From an uncultured Litoreibacter sp. (GTDB lineage: Bacteria > Pseudomonadota > Alphaproteobacteria > Rhodobacterales > Rhodobacteraceae), in assembly GCA_947504205.1 (NCBI GenBank), contig CANNGL010000001.1, forward strand, positions 558,001 through 622,000: DNA of 64,000 nucleotides, written 5' to 3'. This document shows positions 53,201 to 62,266 of this stretch, piece by piece. Made by a program: the position numbers and the translations under genes. Every line of letters starts with the position of its first letter. Positions within the stretch are counted from its first letter, which is position 1. The notes under the pieces were generated by a model. That model made no database searches, was not told the origin of the DNA, and was given only the letters and a program-made list of their open reading frames with translations.

Positions 53201-53676
53201 AGCTGCTGTCATATAAGGATGAATACGAAGTCGCTCGGCTACATCTGGAAACCGAAGAGCTAGCAAAACAGCAGTTTGCGGGTGACTTGAAGCTGACCTA
53301 TCATCTTGCGCCGCCGCTGCTTTCGAAGATGGGTGCCGATGGTCGACCGCAGAAGAAGGAATACAGAGCTGGCGTAGGGAAATTATTTCGGTTGTTGGCC
53401 CGGCTGAAAATGCTGCGCGGGACGCCCTTCGATCCATTTGGTTACAGTGTTGAGCGGCGGATGGAACGCCGCCTGATCAAAGAATATGAGCGTGATCTAA
53501 GGGCACTGACCTCGCCGCCGCAGGACGTGATGGATGCCGCAGTTGCGCTCGCTGAACTACCTTTGCAGATAAGGGGTTTTGGTCCCGTAAAAGAAGCCAA
53601 TGCCAAAACGGCGGAGAAGCGCAGGGCAGAACTGAAATCTGCGATTTCCGATCCGGTCAAGGCAGCAGCTGAATAG
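50266..53676 (+). CDS. Indolepyruvate ferredoxin oxidoreductase, fused IorA-IorB
   Basis: 1136 residues. This single chain joins the alpha and beta parts that are separate in archaea. The N-terminal half has TYKVLFNDAVAMTGGQGNEG and FCSGCPHNSSTKLPDGSRAY (thiamine diphosphate domain). Ferredoxin-like cysteines start near residue 636 (NPNVCEGCGDCGVQSNC), with a further SCNKDFSCVNGFCPSF cluster. The beta/gamma-type domain starts near 718 (VIITGVGGTGVVTIGAVMAM). It oxidises aryl pyruvates to aryl-acetyl-CoA, reducing ferredoxin. GGGAGG precedes the ATG at 50266. Regulated in all likelihood by the divergent LysR. Confidence 0.93.
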   Translation: MARQEITLADRFDLEKSPVLLNGTQALVRLMLMQKARDQLAGLNTAGLVTGYRGSPLGAVDMQMTRASKHLDAADITFQAGLNEDLAATALWGAQQAELRGEGRFDGVFGLWYGKGPGVDRSGDVMRHANMAGSSANGGVLMAMGDDHTGESSTTLHQSDWAMVDAYMPVLSPAGVQEILDYGLYGWALSRFAGVWVGLKLMKDTVEATSVVDGRADRMSFMLPEFVMPDGGLNIRLADTPIAQEARMIDYKRFAAEAFAKANKIDKRVHGKAGAKIGFVAAGKNWLDLVHALSLLGIDEETAERLGVTTYKVGQVWPLDMDSFHEWAEGLDLIIAVEEKRKLIEVQIKEALFDDRRGRRVYGWHKGDTWENGRRLELFPTRFALDPIDIAEKLGNILIEEGRDNERIKAGLAQLKEARRADNAEEIAARLPYFCSGCPHNSSTKLPDGSRAYAGIGCHYMVQWMDRETVGFTHMGGEGANWIGEAPFSTREHVFQNIGDGTYNHSGLQAIRAAVAAGTTMTYKVLFNDAVAMTGGQGNEGGLGPARIVAELRAMGIEDLAVVYDEKEDVAFKEFPSNTEFHPRKELLSVQEKLSKSKGVSAIVYIQTCAAEKRRRRKRGLFPDPDKRVFINPNVCEGCGDCGVQSNCVSIVPKETELGRKRQIDQSSCNKDFSCVNGFCPSFVTIEGAEIRKEATSNVEIPDLPDPDLPRIDGTHNVIITGVGGTGVVTIGAVMAMAAHIDGKGAGMMEMAGLAQKGGAVHIHCRLAERPDHISAIRVATGEADALIGGDLVVSAGAKTLGLMKPGASGAVVNSHEIITGDFTRDTEFSLPSDRLSLALQSRLGDRLQSFDASALAKSLLGDSIFSNMLIFGAAWQRGLIPLSHEAITRAIELNGAAPERNLRAFELGRWTSLFPQDAVKHVGDKVVELPKTLEAKIDFRAEQLTRYQSGRLAKKYRKFVDRFADPRMKEAVAKGYHKLLSYKDEYEVARLHLETEELAKQQFAGDLKLTYHLAPPLLSKMGADGRPQKKEYRAGVGKLFRLLARLKMLRGTPFDPFGYSVERRMERRLIKEYERDLRALTSPPQDVMDAAVALAELPLQIRGFGPVKEANAKTAEKRRAELKSAISDPVKAAAE

Positions 53677-53678
53677 AT

Positions 53679-54194
53679 TTACGCAAGGGTTTGGTAGGCG
53701 CGGTTTCCATAAAGCAAAGGTGTTCCGTCTTTGCTCTTAATTGCCTGAACTGCGCCGATCATTACAAAATGTGTGCCGATCTGCTCATAACTTTGCAGCG
53801 AGCAATCAAAGGATGCCAAAGCGTCTTCCAGCGCGGGCGCGCCCGTTTCAAGTGTTGCGAAGCTGGCGCAGGTGAATTTGTCTCCACCGGGCGCAAGATC
53901 GCGAGATGCAAAGACATTCGCTATCTTTTCATGATCTTGCGATAGGATATTAATGCAAAAATTCCCGTTTTTCTGGATTGCCGGAGCTGCGGAGGTTTCA
54001 TGATGCAGGCAGACCAGCACTGTCGGTTTGTCGCCATCCGCTGACACGCTGGTCATCGCGGACACGGTCGCGCCGGCACGCCCCGAGACGCCATCCGTTG
54101 TTACGATGGTCACGGACGACACATGGCGGCTCATCGCTTCAAGGAAGGGCGCTTTTAACATTTTGGGCCTGCAGCTGCTGGTTTCAGTGGTCAT
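53679..54194 (-). CDS. Flavin reductase domain protein
   Basis: 171 residues from the ATG at 54194. The FMN-binding flavin reductase fold is clear: [62 protein letters not shown] and a C-terminal [20 protein letters not shown]. Such proteins feed reduced flavin to two-component monooxygenases, or act on their own. No monooxygenase is adjacent. An upstream ATG at 54227 is an alternative start. It converges on the oxidoreductase gene with two bases between and diverges from the aminotransferase gene. Confidence 0.87.
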   Translation of the reverse strand: MTTETSSCRPKMLKAPFLEAMSRHVSSVTIVTTDGVSGRAGATVSAMTSVSADGDKPTVLVCLHHETSAAPAIQKNGNFCINILSQDHEKIANVFASRDLAPGGDKFTCASFATLETGAPALEDALASFDCSLQSYEQIGTHFVMIGAVQAIKSKDGTPLLYGNRAYQTLA

Positions 54195-54256
54195 GCCCTC
54201 TGCGTGCAGGCGACGCAAGTCTTGCATCTCACATCTGCGTGGATCAGGGTTGCGCC

Positions 54257-55615
54257 ATGAATGATCCTGTCGCTCTTGATCGCGCCCATGCGCTGCACCC
54301 TTGGACCCACTTCGATAGCTTTACGCGCGACGGTCCGCTAGTGATTGATCGTGGCGAAGGCTGCCTATTGTGGGACCGCGATGGGCGACAATATGTTGAT
54401 GCCGTCGGTGGGCTCTGGTGCACCAATATCGGGCTTGGTCGACAGGAAATGGCGGATACGATTTCTGAGCAAGCACGCAAACTCGCCTATGCCAGTGGGT
54501 TTGTTGATATGACCAATAATCCTGCCGCGATGCTTGTTGCCAAACTTGCAGAACTTGCGCCCTGTGATCTGAACAGGGTGCATCTGACGACCGGAGGATC
54601 GACAGCGCTGGATTCTGCCTATCGCATGGTGGCCTACTATCAAACATGCGCAGGCCGCCCGGACAAAACCCGTGTCATAGCGCGGAACAATTCGTACCAT
54701 GGTTCGACCTACGCAACCATCTCGGTCGGTAAAAGGGATGGCGATAAAGTTCCTGAATTCAGGTATTTGAGCGATGGCATTCATCACGTGTCATCACCGG
54801 ATCCATACAGATGGGATGGCGAGGGCGATTTTGTTTCGCATTTGGTCGCGGAGTTCGAGGACAAGATTGCCGAGATCGGAGCGGACAGGGTCGGCGCATT
54901 TTTTGCGGAACCGATACAAGCCTCTGGAGGAGTGATTGTGCCACCTGACGGATATCTTAAGGCGATGTGGGACGTCTGCCAGCGCCATGATATTTTGTTC
55001 ATTGCAGATGAGGTTGTCACGGCTTTTGGTCGCCTTGGACACTGGTTCGCCTCGGAAGATGAGTTCGGCGTCGTGCCGGATATGATTTGCTGCGCCAAAG
55101 GATTGAGCTCTGGTTACCAACCAATTGGGGCGCTTATCTTTTCCGAGAAAATCTGGAATGCGATGCAAGGCGACCGCTGGTATGCGTCAGGCTTCACATA
55201 TTCGGGGCATCCAGTGGCGTGTGCGGCGGCGCTGAAAAATATCGAGATCATCGAACGTGAGGGACTCTTGGAGCGGGCCGCCGATGTCGGTCAGTATTTT
55301 GAGGAACGTCTTTCTGGCTTGTCTGACTTGCCGACAGTAGGGGATGTGCGCGGTCGAAAATTGATGATGTGCGTGGAGAATGTCGGCAACAAGGAAACCA
55401 AGGAACTACTGCCCTATGAGGTCGATATCGGGAAACGAATTTCTGATGCGGCCGAGGCGCGTGGCCTAATGGTACGACCCATCGGGCATCTGAACGTTAT
55501 GTCTCCACCGCTTGTAATCACACGAGAGCAAGTCGACTTCGTTGCGGATACTCTGCATGCCGCCATAGTCGATGTGACGGACCAATTGATCCGCGATGGA
55601 ATAAAGGTGGCTTGA
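54257..55615 (+). CDS. Class III PLP-dependent aminotransferase
   Basis: 452 residues from the ATG at 54257, with AGGG upstream. Class III marks are [36 protein letters not shown] (phosphate site), [32 protein letters not shown] and [18 protein letters not shown] with the PLP lysine. The glycine-serine-threonine phosphate site has TGGSTA in place of the common SGSEAN. This class uses omega-amines such as putrescine, GABA and beta-alanine. It leads directly into two ureohydrolase genes, so an amine released by them is a likely substrate. A longer frame from 53978 is a shadow of the flavin reductase gene. Confidence 0.9.
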   Translation: MNDPVALDRAHALHPWTHFDSFTRDGPLVIDRGEGCLLWDRDGRQYVDAVGGLWCTNIGLGRQEMADTISEQARKLAYASGFVDMTNNPAAMLVAKLAELAPCDLNRVHLTTGGSTALDSAYRMVAYYQTCAGRPDKTRVIARNNSYHGSTYATISVGKRDGDKVPEFRYLSDGIHHVSSPDPYRWDGEGDFVSHLVAEFEDKIAEIGADRVGAFFAEPIQASGGVIVPPDGYLKAMWDVCQRHDILFIADEVVTAFGRLGHWFASEDEFGVVPDMICCAKGLSSGYQPIGALIFSEKIWNAMQGDRWYASGFTYSGHPVACAAALKNIEIIEREGLLERAADVGQYFEERLSGLSDLPTVGDVRGRKLMMCVENVGNKETKELLPYEVDIGKRISDAAEARGLMVRPIGHLNVMSPPLVITREQVDFVADTLHAAIVDVTDQLIRDGIKVA

Positions 55616-55616
55616 A

Positions 55617-56585
55617 ATGGCTTTGAAGGACGCAGCGCATGACGTCGACAACGCTATTACGCGCGAGGGCTACCAAGGACAGTCATATGAGAATGCTTTC
55701 GGTGGGGCGCTGTCATTTATGCGGCGCACCTACAGCAAGGATCTCAAAGGTGTCGATCTGGCCGTAACAGGTGTGCCGTTTGATCAGGCGGTCACGAACA
55801 GGCCTGGAACACGGCTTGGTCCGCGCGCCATTCGCGAGGCGTCTACGCTGCAGCCTTGTGATCCTCCCTATGGATGGGATGTGAACCCGCTGACCGAATT
55901 CAACATTTCTGATTATGGAGATTTAGCGTTTGACTACGCGGACATACCCAGCTTTCCTAAAGCTCTGAAGGATCATGTATCCGGGATTTTGCAGTCGGGC
56001 GCAGGCGCGCTGACCTTGGGCGGTGATCACTACATTAGTTTCCCGATCCTGCGCGCCTATGCCGAGAAGTTCGGCCCTTTGAGTTTGATCCAGTTTGATG
56101 CCCATTCCGACACGTGGGTGGATGATGATTTGGACCGAGTGGATCACGGCACGATGTTCTACAAAGCGGTGAAGGAGGGTTTGATTGTACCGGAACGCTC
56201 CGTGCAGATCGGGATCAGAACCGCAAACCCCTATGATGCCGGGGTTCATGTGATTGATGCCCCTGAAGTGCATCGGGTGGGACCGGAAGCTGTGGCCGCA
56301 CGCGTGCATCAAATTGTCGGTAACGCTCAGACTTACATCACCTTTGACATCGACTGCCTTGATCCGGCCTTCGCGCCGGGGACGGGTACGCCGGTTTGGG
56401 GAGGCTTGTCGAGCGCGCAGGCCGCAGAAATCCTGCGGGGTTTGAAAGGTGTGAATATGGTTGGAGGCGATGTCGTCGAGGTTTCTCCGCCGTTCGACAC
56501 GACCGGGGCCACCGCTGTTGCGGGCGCCCACGCAGCCAACGAATTGATGTGCCTTTATTGTCATAATCTGAGGGAGCGACGCTAA
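55617..56585 (+). CDS. Ureohydrolase (agmatinase/arginase family), copy 1
   Basis: 322 residues. All three manganese motifs are intact: GGDHYISFPILRA, QFDAHSDTW and TFDIDCLDPAFAPGTGTPVWGG (in two overlapping parts). The N-terminal VTGVPFDQAVTNRPGTRLGP is the agmatinase-type substrate block. The enzyme removes urea from a guanidino compound; agmatine is the default guess. Starts one base after the aminotransferase stop codon and shares its last base with the next ATG (TAATG), so the three genes form an operon. Confidence 0.9.
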   Translation: MALKDAAHDVDNAITREGYQGQSYENAFGGALSFMRRTYSKDLKGVDLAVTGVPFDQAVTNRPGTRLGPRAIREASTLQPCDPPYGWDVNPLTEFNISDYGDLAFDYADIPSFPKALKDHVSGILQSGAGALTLGGDHYISFPILRAYAEKFGPLSLIQFDAHSDTWVDDDLDRVDHGTMFYKAVKEGLIVPERSVQIGIRTANPYDAGVHVIDAPEVHRVGPEAVAARVHQIVGNAQTYITFDIDCLDPAFAPGTGTPVWGGLSSAQAAEILRGLKGVNMVGGDVVEVSPPFDTTGATAVAGAHAANELMCLYCHNLRERR

Positions 56586-57526
56586 TGCCTAACCAACCCG
56601 TATCCGGCAACGATCTGGCGCGTTTCGCAGGTCAGGGAAATTTCATGCGATTGCCGTCTGCGGAGACGGCCGAAGGGCTTGATGTGGCCTTTGTCGGTAT
56701 TCCGATGGATCACGGGGCGTCGTGGCGCTCTGGCACACGGTTTGGGCCTGCGCAGGTGCGCCATGAAAGCGCAATGATCCGCCCTTATGGTTTGCAGACC
56801 GGTGCCGCGCCCTTTGATGCCTTGCAATGCGCCGATCTGGGCGATGTGCCAATCAACACATTCAACCTGCGCGACTCCATTCGCATAATTACAGAATATT
56901 ACGATGAGCTCTTAAAGCACGATGTCATACCGATGAGCATTGGTGGGGATCATACCATTACGCTGCCCATCCTGCGTGCCATTGCCAAGAAGCACGGGCC
57001 TGTTGGTCTTGTGCATATCGATGCCCATGCGGATGTGAACGATGAGATGTTTGGTGAGCGTGAGACCCATGGAACGGTTTTCAGACGCGCCTATGAAGAA
57101 GGGCTGCTGCGTGCCTCTGATGTCTGGCAGATTGGGCTGCGCGGGACGGGATACACCGCCGAAGATTTCGATGAGCCGCGGGAGTGGGGCTTCAACCTGA
57201 TCTTGGCGCAAGAGCTTTGGCACAAATCAACGAATGCGATCGCAGCCCAGATCATGGCCAAGATGGGGGCAGGGCCAGTCTATATCACATATGATATCGA
57301 CAGCCTTGATCCCTCTATCGCACCTGGCACTGGGACACCGGAGATTGGCGGGCTAACGACGCCGCAAGCCTTGGAGTTGATCCGAGGACTGCGCGGCTTG
57401 CCGATTGTGGGTGCTGATCTTGTCGAGGTTTCCCCGCCATATGACCAGTCTGGGAATACCGCACTGACGGGGGCCAATATCTTTTACGAGATCCTGTCGG
57501 TGTTGCCGGGGGTCACGTATCGCTGA
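56585..57526 (+). CDS. Ureohydrolase (agmatinase/guanidinobutyrase family), copy 2
   Basis: 313 residues with manganese motifs SIGGDHTITLPILRAI, HIDAHADVNDEM and TYDIDSLDPSIAPGTGTPEIGG (read in parts). It differs clearly from the upstream copy in the N-terminal substrate region (FVGIPMDHGASWRSGTRFGP, MIRPYGLQTG) and resembles guanidinobutyrase and guanidinopropionase members. Two distinct members side by side suggest two substrates, or a heteromeric enzyme. ATG overlaps the previous stop by one base. Confidence 0.9.
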   Translation: MPNQPVSGNDLARFAGQGNFMRLPSAETAEGLDVAFVGIPMDHGASWRSGTRFGPAQVRHESAMIRPYGLQTGAAPFDALQCADLGDVPINTFNLRDSIRIITEYYDELLKHDVIPMSIGGDHTITLPILRAIAKKHGPVGLVHIDAHADVNDEMFGERETHGTVFRRAYEEGLLRASDVWQIGLRGTGYTAEDFDEPREWGFNLILAQELWHKSTNAIAAQIMAKMGAGPVYITYDIDSLDPSIAPGTGTPEIGGLTTPQALELIRGLRGLPIVGADLVEVSPPYDQSGNTALTGANIFYEILSVLPGVTYR

Positions 57527-57612
57527 GAGAGCGTCACACAGCTTTCATGCGATCTGGCTAAGCTGACGTAAGGGCGGTATTACAGAGCGAGCCCAGCTAG
57601 AACGGACGCGTC

Positions 57613-58494
57613 ATGAGACAGGCCACCCGGGAAATCTCTTACGCACATTCGGCCAAAAGCCGATCAGGCCGGGCTCTGATCCGCGTGATGGAAAACGCGA
57701 CGGGTCGGATAAGGCTGATCCGGCGCGCGAAAGGGTATCAGCACGAAGTGGCGGCTGGCGCTGATTTCTGGGACGTGATGCGCGAACGCTATGGCCTCAG
57801 CCTGAATGTTGTTGGCGGGTCACTGGCAAACATCCCGAGCGAGGGTCCACTGATTGCTATCGCCAACCACCCCTATGGAATTCTCGATGGGCTAATGCTT
57901 GGCCATATCCTGAGCGAGACCCGTGGTGATTTCAGAATTCTGGCGCACAAGGTGTTCCGAAAAGCCGAAGAAATTGATCGGGTGATCCTGCCGGTATCCT
58001 TTGATGAAACCCGAGAGGCAGTCACGCAAAATATTGCAACCCGCCATGCGGCTTTGCGGTACATGGCCGATGGTGGTGCGATTGGCATATTTCCGGGCGG
58101 CACGGTCTCGACATCTGCCACGCCGTTTGCCGACCCCATGGATCCGGGATGGCGCACATTCACGTCCAAGTTGATAAGTAAATCAGAGGCATCCGTGGTG
58201 CCGATCTATTTCGACGGTGCAAATTCTCGACTATTTCAGATCGCAAGCCATGCACATTTCACCTTGCGGATGGGATTGCTGATCAATGAATTCAAACGCC
58301 GTGTCGACACACCCGTGCGCGTGGTGATTGGGGAACCGATCAAACGAGCCGCTTTAAACCAATTCTCGCGCGATCCTAAAGCCATGATGGATTTCCTGCG
58401 TCGCTCAACGTATGAGCTATCACCACGACCCGTTGGCAATTTCGACTACGGGTTTGAGTTTGAGGACAAACATAGGGCGCGTGCGCGAGACTAA
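57613..58494 (+). CDS. Lysophospholipid acyltransferase family protein (PlsC-like)
   Basis: 293 residues. The acyltransferase motif NHxxxxD is in [15 protein letters not shown], followed by [16 protein letters not shown], the GIFPGGTVS block (motif III) and [13 protein letters not shown] (motif IV). The order is that of PlsC/OlsA acyltransferases that acylate lysophosphatidic acid or lyso-ornithine lipid. It has no strong membrane helix. The stop TAA overlaps the murI ATG (TAATG). Confidence 0.88.
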   Translation: MRQATREISYAHSAKSRSGRALIRVMENATGRIRLIRRAKGYQHEVAAGADFWDVMRERYGLSLNVVGGSLANIPSEGPLIAIANHPYGILDGLMLGHILSETRGDFRILAHKVFRKAEEIDRVILPVSFDETREAVTQNIATRHAALRYMADGGAIGIFPGGTVSTSATPFADPMDPGWRTFTSKLISKSEASVVPIYFDGANSRLFQIASHAHFTLRMGLLINEFKRRVDTPVRVVIGEPIKRAALNQFSRDPKAMMDFLRRSTYELSPRPVGNFDYGFEFEDKHRARARD

Positions 58495-59306
58495 TGGCAA
58501 TTGGCATTTTCGATTCTGGATTGGGCGGTCTGACCGTCTATGGCGCGGTAGCAGACTATCTGCCTGATCTCCCAGTGGTGTATTTCGCAGATTCGGCACA
58601 TACGCCCTATGGCGTGCGAGATGCAGATGACATCTACCGCCTGACCTGCGCCTCGGTCGAACGGATGTGGGAGGAGGGCGTCGATCTGGCCGTTCTGGCC
58701 TGCAATACAGCCTCAGCTGCGGCCTTGCGTCGTATGCAGGAAAACTGGGTGCCACGAGACAAACGTGTTCTGGGTGTTTTCGTGCCCCTGATCGAGGCGT
58801 TGACTGAACGGAATTGGGGTGACAACTCGCCACCGCGTGAAGTCACGGTCAAGCACGTGGCCCTGTTCGCGACCCCGGCAACCGTAGCCAGCCGGGCGTT
58901 TCAGCGCGAGCTCGCGTTCCGCGCAATTGGTGTGGATGTTGAGGCGCAACCATGCGGTGGTGTCGTGGATGCGATAGAAGACGGGGACGAAATGCTGGCC
59001 GAGGCGCTTGTTCGCTCTCATGTCGAGGCTTTGAAACGCCGCATGCCGCATCCGCAGGCGGCAATTCTGGGCTGTACACATTACCCTTTGATGCAAGATG
59101 TCTTTCAGGAGGCTCTTGGTGCGGATGTCGATGTTTATTCTCAAGCCTCTCTTGTGGCCGAAAGCCTTTCGGATTATCTGAAGCGACACCCCGACAAAGC
59201 CGGGGCTGGTACAGAAACAAAATTCCTGACGACCGGGGACCCAAGGACCGTGACGAACAAGGCCACCCAGTTTTTGCGACGAAAGATCGAATTCCAGGCT
59301 GCATGA
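58494..59306 (+). CDS. murI: Glutamate racemase
   Basis: 270 residues. MurI makes D-glutamate for peptidoglycan. The two catalytic cysteines lie in [14 protein letters not shown] and [11 protein letters not shown]; the start [15 protein letters not shown] (Asp-Ser) and [11 protein letters not shown] are family marks. It is coupled to the acyltransferase gene by the TAATG overlap and followed by argC 57 bases later. Confidence 0.96.
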   Translation: MAIGIFDSGLGGLTVYGAVADYLPDLPVVYFADSAHTPYGVRDADDIYRLTCASVERMWEEGVDLAVLACNTASAAALRRMQENWVPRDKRVLGVFVPLIEALTERNWGDNSPPREVTVKHVALFATPATVASRAFQRELAFRAIGVDVEAQPCGGVVDAIEDGDEMLAEALVRSHVEALKRRMPHPQAAILGCTHYPLMQDVFQEALGADVDVYSQASLVAESLSDYLKRHPDKAGAGTETKFLTTGDPRTVTNKATQFLRRKIEFQAA

Positions 59307-59363
59307 TTGCGGCCCCATTGATCTGTCTTTACCACTTTCGCAAAATCTGAAGGGCTTACCTCC

Positions 59364-60392
59364 ATGACTTACTCCATCGCTATTCTTGGTGCTTCGGGCT
59401 ATACGGGCGCAGAACTTGTCCGGCTGATTGCCACGCATCCCAACATGACAATCAAGGCTCTCAGTGCGGACCGGAAGGCCGGACAAACTATGGCTGCTGT
59501 GTTTCCGCACCTGCGCCATCTTGAACTACCGACGCTTGTTAAAATCTCAGAGATAGACTTTTCGCAGATTGACCTTTGTTTCTGCGCGCTGCCGCATAAA
59601 ACCAGTCAGGAGGTCATTTCGGCCTTGCCGGCGGACCTCAAGATTGTCGATCTAAGCGCTGATTTCCGGCTGCGAGATCCGGAAGCCTATGAAACTTGGT
59701 ATGGCAATCCGCATAGCGCAATCGAGATACAGCGCGAGGCAGTATATGGCCTGACCGAATTTTACCGGGATCAGATCAAGTCTGCGCGGCTTGTAGCGGG
59801 CACCGGCTGCAACGCGGCAACCGGGCAATATGCGCTGCGCCCAGTGATTGAGGCCGGGTTGATCGATCTCGACGATATCATTCTGGATTTGAAGGTTGGG
59901 GTTAGTGGTGCGGGGCGGTCCTTGAAGGAAAATCTGCTGCACGCAGAGTTGTCGGAAGGCACGAACCCTTATGCCGTTGGTGGGACACATCGACACCTGG
60001 GCGAGTTTGATCAGGAACTTTCGGCTATTGCCGGTCGCGAAGTGAAGGTTCAGTTCATCCCACATCTGGCGCCGTTCAATCGGGGAATTCTAGTTACGAC
60101 GTACGTAAAAGGCGATGCGCAAGCCATTCATAACGCGGTGGAAAATTCGTATGCGGATGAGCCCTTCATCGTTGTGCTGCCCTTTGGACAAGCGCCGTCG
60201 ACCCACGATGTTCGCACCTCGAATTTCTGCCATATCGGCGTAGCCGGGGATCGGACAGAAGGGCGCGCTGTGATCTTTTCAGTGCTCGACAACCTCACGA
60301 AAGGATCATCGGGTCAGGCGTTGCAAAATGCCAATCTGATGTTAGGTCTTGAGGAGACAGAGGGCCTGATGATGGCGCCCGTATTCCCGTGA
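59364..60392 (+). CDS. argC: N-acetyl-gamma-glutamyl-phosphate reductase
   Basis: 342 residues. ArgC performs the NADPH-linked third step of arginine synthesis. The Rossmann start is [19 protein letters not shown]; the catalytic Cys is in [20 protein letters not shown], and the substrate region [16 protein letters not shown] is normal. The C-terminus [16 protein letters not shown] carries the expected histidine. No other arg gene is adjacent. ccmE follows 10 bases later. Confidence 0.96.
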   Translation: MTYSIAILGASGYTGAELVRLIATHPNMTIKALSADRKAGQTMAAVFPHLRHLELPTLVKISEIDFSQIDLCFCALPHKTSQEVISALPADLKIVDLSADFRLRDPEAYETWYGNPHSAIEIQREAVYGLTEFYRDQIKSARLVAGTGCNAATGQYALRPVIEAGLIDLDDIILDLKVGVSGAGRSLKENLLHAELSEGTNPYAVGGTHRHLGEFDQELSAIAGREVKVQFIPHLAPFNRGILVTTYVKGDAQAIHNAVENSYADEPFIVVLPFGQAPSTHDVRTSNFCHIGVAGDRTEGRAVIFSVLDNLTKGSSGQALQNANLMLGLEETEGLMMAPVFP

Positions 60393-60402
60393 AGGACATC
60401 CT

Positions 60403-60849
60403 GTGAAGGGTCTCAAGAAGCAACGACGTATTCAGATCATCCTAGTCGCGGTTGTGGCGCTTGCCGCTTCAACCGCGCTGATCGGTTATGCGTTGCGCGA
60501 TGGGATCAATTTTTTTCGCTCTCCAACTCAGGTTGTTGAAACACCGCCGGCTGCTAACGAGACGTTCCGTATAGGCGGATTGGTCGAAGATGGGTCGTTA
60601 AAGGTAATCGAGGATGATCGCATTGCTTTCAATGTGACGGACGGCAATGCGGTGGTCGCTGTGACATATAAAGGTATCTTGCCAGATCTCTTTACCGAGG
60701 GTGAAGGGATGGTTGGTACTGGTCGCTACATCAATGGCGTCTTTGAAGCCTCTGAAATTCTTGCGAAACACGATGAGACCTACATGCCTGTAGAGGTGAT
60801 CGATGCGCTGAAAGAACAGGGCGTCTATAAGGCACCGAACGATACCTAA
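60403..60849 (+). CDS. ccmE: Cytochrome c maturation heme chaperone CcmE
   Basis: 148 residues starting at a GTG. One N-terminal membrane helix (about 10-31) is followed by an OB fold with FRIGGLVEDGSLKVIED. The heme-linking residues are H123 and Y127 in LAKHDETYMPVE, the CcmE signature. It passes heme from CcmABCD to CcmF for cytochrome c. In the related genomes I recall, ccmF and ccmH follow ccmE; here they do not, and a holin-like gene comes next. Confidence 0.95.
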   Translation: MKGLKKQRRIQIILVAVVALAASTALIGYALRDGINFFRSPTQVVETPPAANETFRIGGLVEDGSLKVIEDDRIAFNVTDGNAVVAVTYKGILPDLFTEGEGMVGTGRYINGVFEASEILAKHDETYMPVEVIDALKEQGVYKAPNDT

Positions 60850-60912
60850 AGACTGAATTAACTAAATTGACAGAGCTTGCTCCTCGCATTTTTGAATCGA
60901 GGGACGCGTCTC

Positions 60913-61416
60913 ATGGGGTTTTGGAAACGGGTATTTGGTGGCCAAAGCGTCACATCTGTCGGCGGAGCCATTCGCGATGTTGCGGAGGTTTTTGTGCCCA
61001 ACGCGAGCGAGAAATCCCGACAGGACCATGAGGCCTTCAAGACATCCGTGGATCAGTTTGGCGGCGAGTTTTCAACCCGCGGCCAGGGCTGGTTTCATGA
61101 ATTTGTGAACGGTATCAATCGGTTGCCGCGTCCTTTTCTGGCGCTTGGGACGCTGGGATTGTTTGTATACGCCATGGTAGACCCGATGGGTTTTTCTGAA
61201 CGCATGCGGGGCATTGGGCTGATCCCGAACCCGCTTTGGTGGCTGCTTGGCGCCATTGTCAGCTTTTACTTTGGGGCGCGTGAACTGCATTACGTTCGAC
61301 GTAAGGCACAGCCCAAGCGTAAGCCGGCCGCGACTTTCCAACGATCCATTTCCGGGTTTGCGCCCGAGTCCCGCCCGACGCCTGCTACAAGAGAGCAATG
61401 GTCAGAGGGCAAATAA
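60913..61416 (+). CDS. GTA_holin_3TM family protein (gene-transfer-agent holin)
   Basis: 167 residues. The middle, NRLPRPFLALGTLGLFVYAMV and RMRGIGLIPNPLWWLLGAI (about 80-130, each shown in part), closely follows the holin of Rhodobacter capsulatus GTA, which has RLPRPALALGTLGLFVAAMVDP and PLWWLLGAIVSFYFGAR. Two to three hydrophobic helices fit. The N-terminal polar region and a proline/arginine-rich tail are less conserved. GTA holins release particles by opening the inner membrane; in R. capsulatus the gene sits outside the structural cluster. GAGGGA precedes ATG 60913. No endolysin gene is adjacent. Confidence 0.85.
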   Translation: MGFWKRVFGGQSVTSVGGAIRDVAEVFVPNASEKSRQDHEAFKTSVDQFGGEFSTRGQGWFHEFVNGINRLPRPFLALGTLGLFVYAMVDPMGFSERMRGIGLIPNPLWWLLGAIVSFYFGARELHYVRRKAQPKRKPAATFQRSISGFAPESRPTPATREQWSEGK

Positions 61417-61489
61417 CGTCAGGTTCCGCTTTTCTAAACTGATCAGTTCGTTATCTTACGCGCAAGCTTGAGATATAAGGATCAGCCCT

Positions 61490-62266
61490 ATGGATTATGA
61501 AACACTGCGTCTGCGTCAGACCAACAATGTGGCTGTGATTGAGTTCTCGCGGCCCGACGTCATGAATGCGCTCAATACGCAGATGCGCGCGGAAATCCTG
61601 CATGCGGTGAAGGCAGCGGAAAAGGATGCGCGCGTTCTGGTTCTGACGGGCAAGGGCAGGGCGTTTTGCTCCGGGCAGGATTTAGGCGATCGCGCGACCG
61701 CCGCATCGACCGATCTGGAGCGCACCTTGCGTGACGAATACGTGCCGATGCTCATGGCAATTTATGAATGTGCGATCCCGACCATTTCGGCCGTCAATGG
61801 CGCTGCGGCTGGCGCCGGTGCCAACCTTGCCTTGGCCGCAGATGTCGTGATCGCGGCGGAATCGGCGGTCTTTTTGCAGGCCTTCACACGGATCGGTCTT
61901 ATTCCTGATGCGGGTGGCACCTACCTGTTGCCGCGTCAGGTTGGTCTTGCAAAAGCTATGGGCGCCGCGCTTTTTGCCGAACCGATCACCGCAAACGAAG
62001 CCAGCCGGATGGGAATGATCTGGGAAGCTGTTGCCGACAAAGAGTTTGAACAGCGCTGGAAAGACCGGGCGGCTTATCTGGCAAGCGGGCCGACGCAGGC
62101 CTATGCGCGGGTCAAAAAGGTGATGCGTGGCAGCTTTGAGAATAGTCTGGAGCGTCAATTGCTTATGGAAGCAAAGCTTCAGGGGGAATGCGGCAAGACC
62201 CATGATTTTCGTGAAGGTGTGTTGGCGTTTTTGGAGAAGCGCGCTGCGAATTACGAGGGGCGCTGA
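61490..62266 (+). CDS. Enoyl-CoA hydratase/isomerase family protein
   Basis: 258 residues, crotonase fold. The oxyanion-hole segments are ALNTQMRAEILHAVKAAEKD-type start, GKGRAFCSGQDLGDRA and NGAAAGAGANLALAADVVIA. The later FLQAFTRIGLIPDAGGTYLLPR is typical and its Asp/Gly pattern is like PaaG-type isomerases of the phenylacetate pathway, though a general beta-oxidation hydratase cannot be ruled out. Ends overlapping the convergent GNAT gene by 16 bases. Confidence 0.88.
   Translation: MDYETLRLRQTNNVAVIEFSRPDVMNALNTQMRAEILHAVKAAEKDARVLVLTGKGRAFCSGQDLGDRATAASTDLERTLRDEYVPMLMAIYECAIPTISAVNGAAAGAGANLALAADVVIAAESAVFLQAFTRIGLIPDAGGTYLLPRQVGLAKAMGAALFAEPITANEASRMGMIWEAVADKEFEQRWKDRAAYLASGPTQAYARVKKVMRGSFENSLERQLLMEAKLQGECGKTHDFREGVLAFLEKRAANYEGR

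Noticed and set aside
53978-54256. Long N-terminal extension of the class III aminotransferase
   Set aside because: It is antisense to the flavin reductase gene; ATG 54257 with AGGG is the real start.
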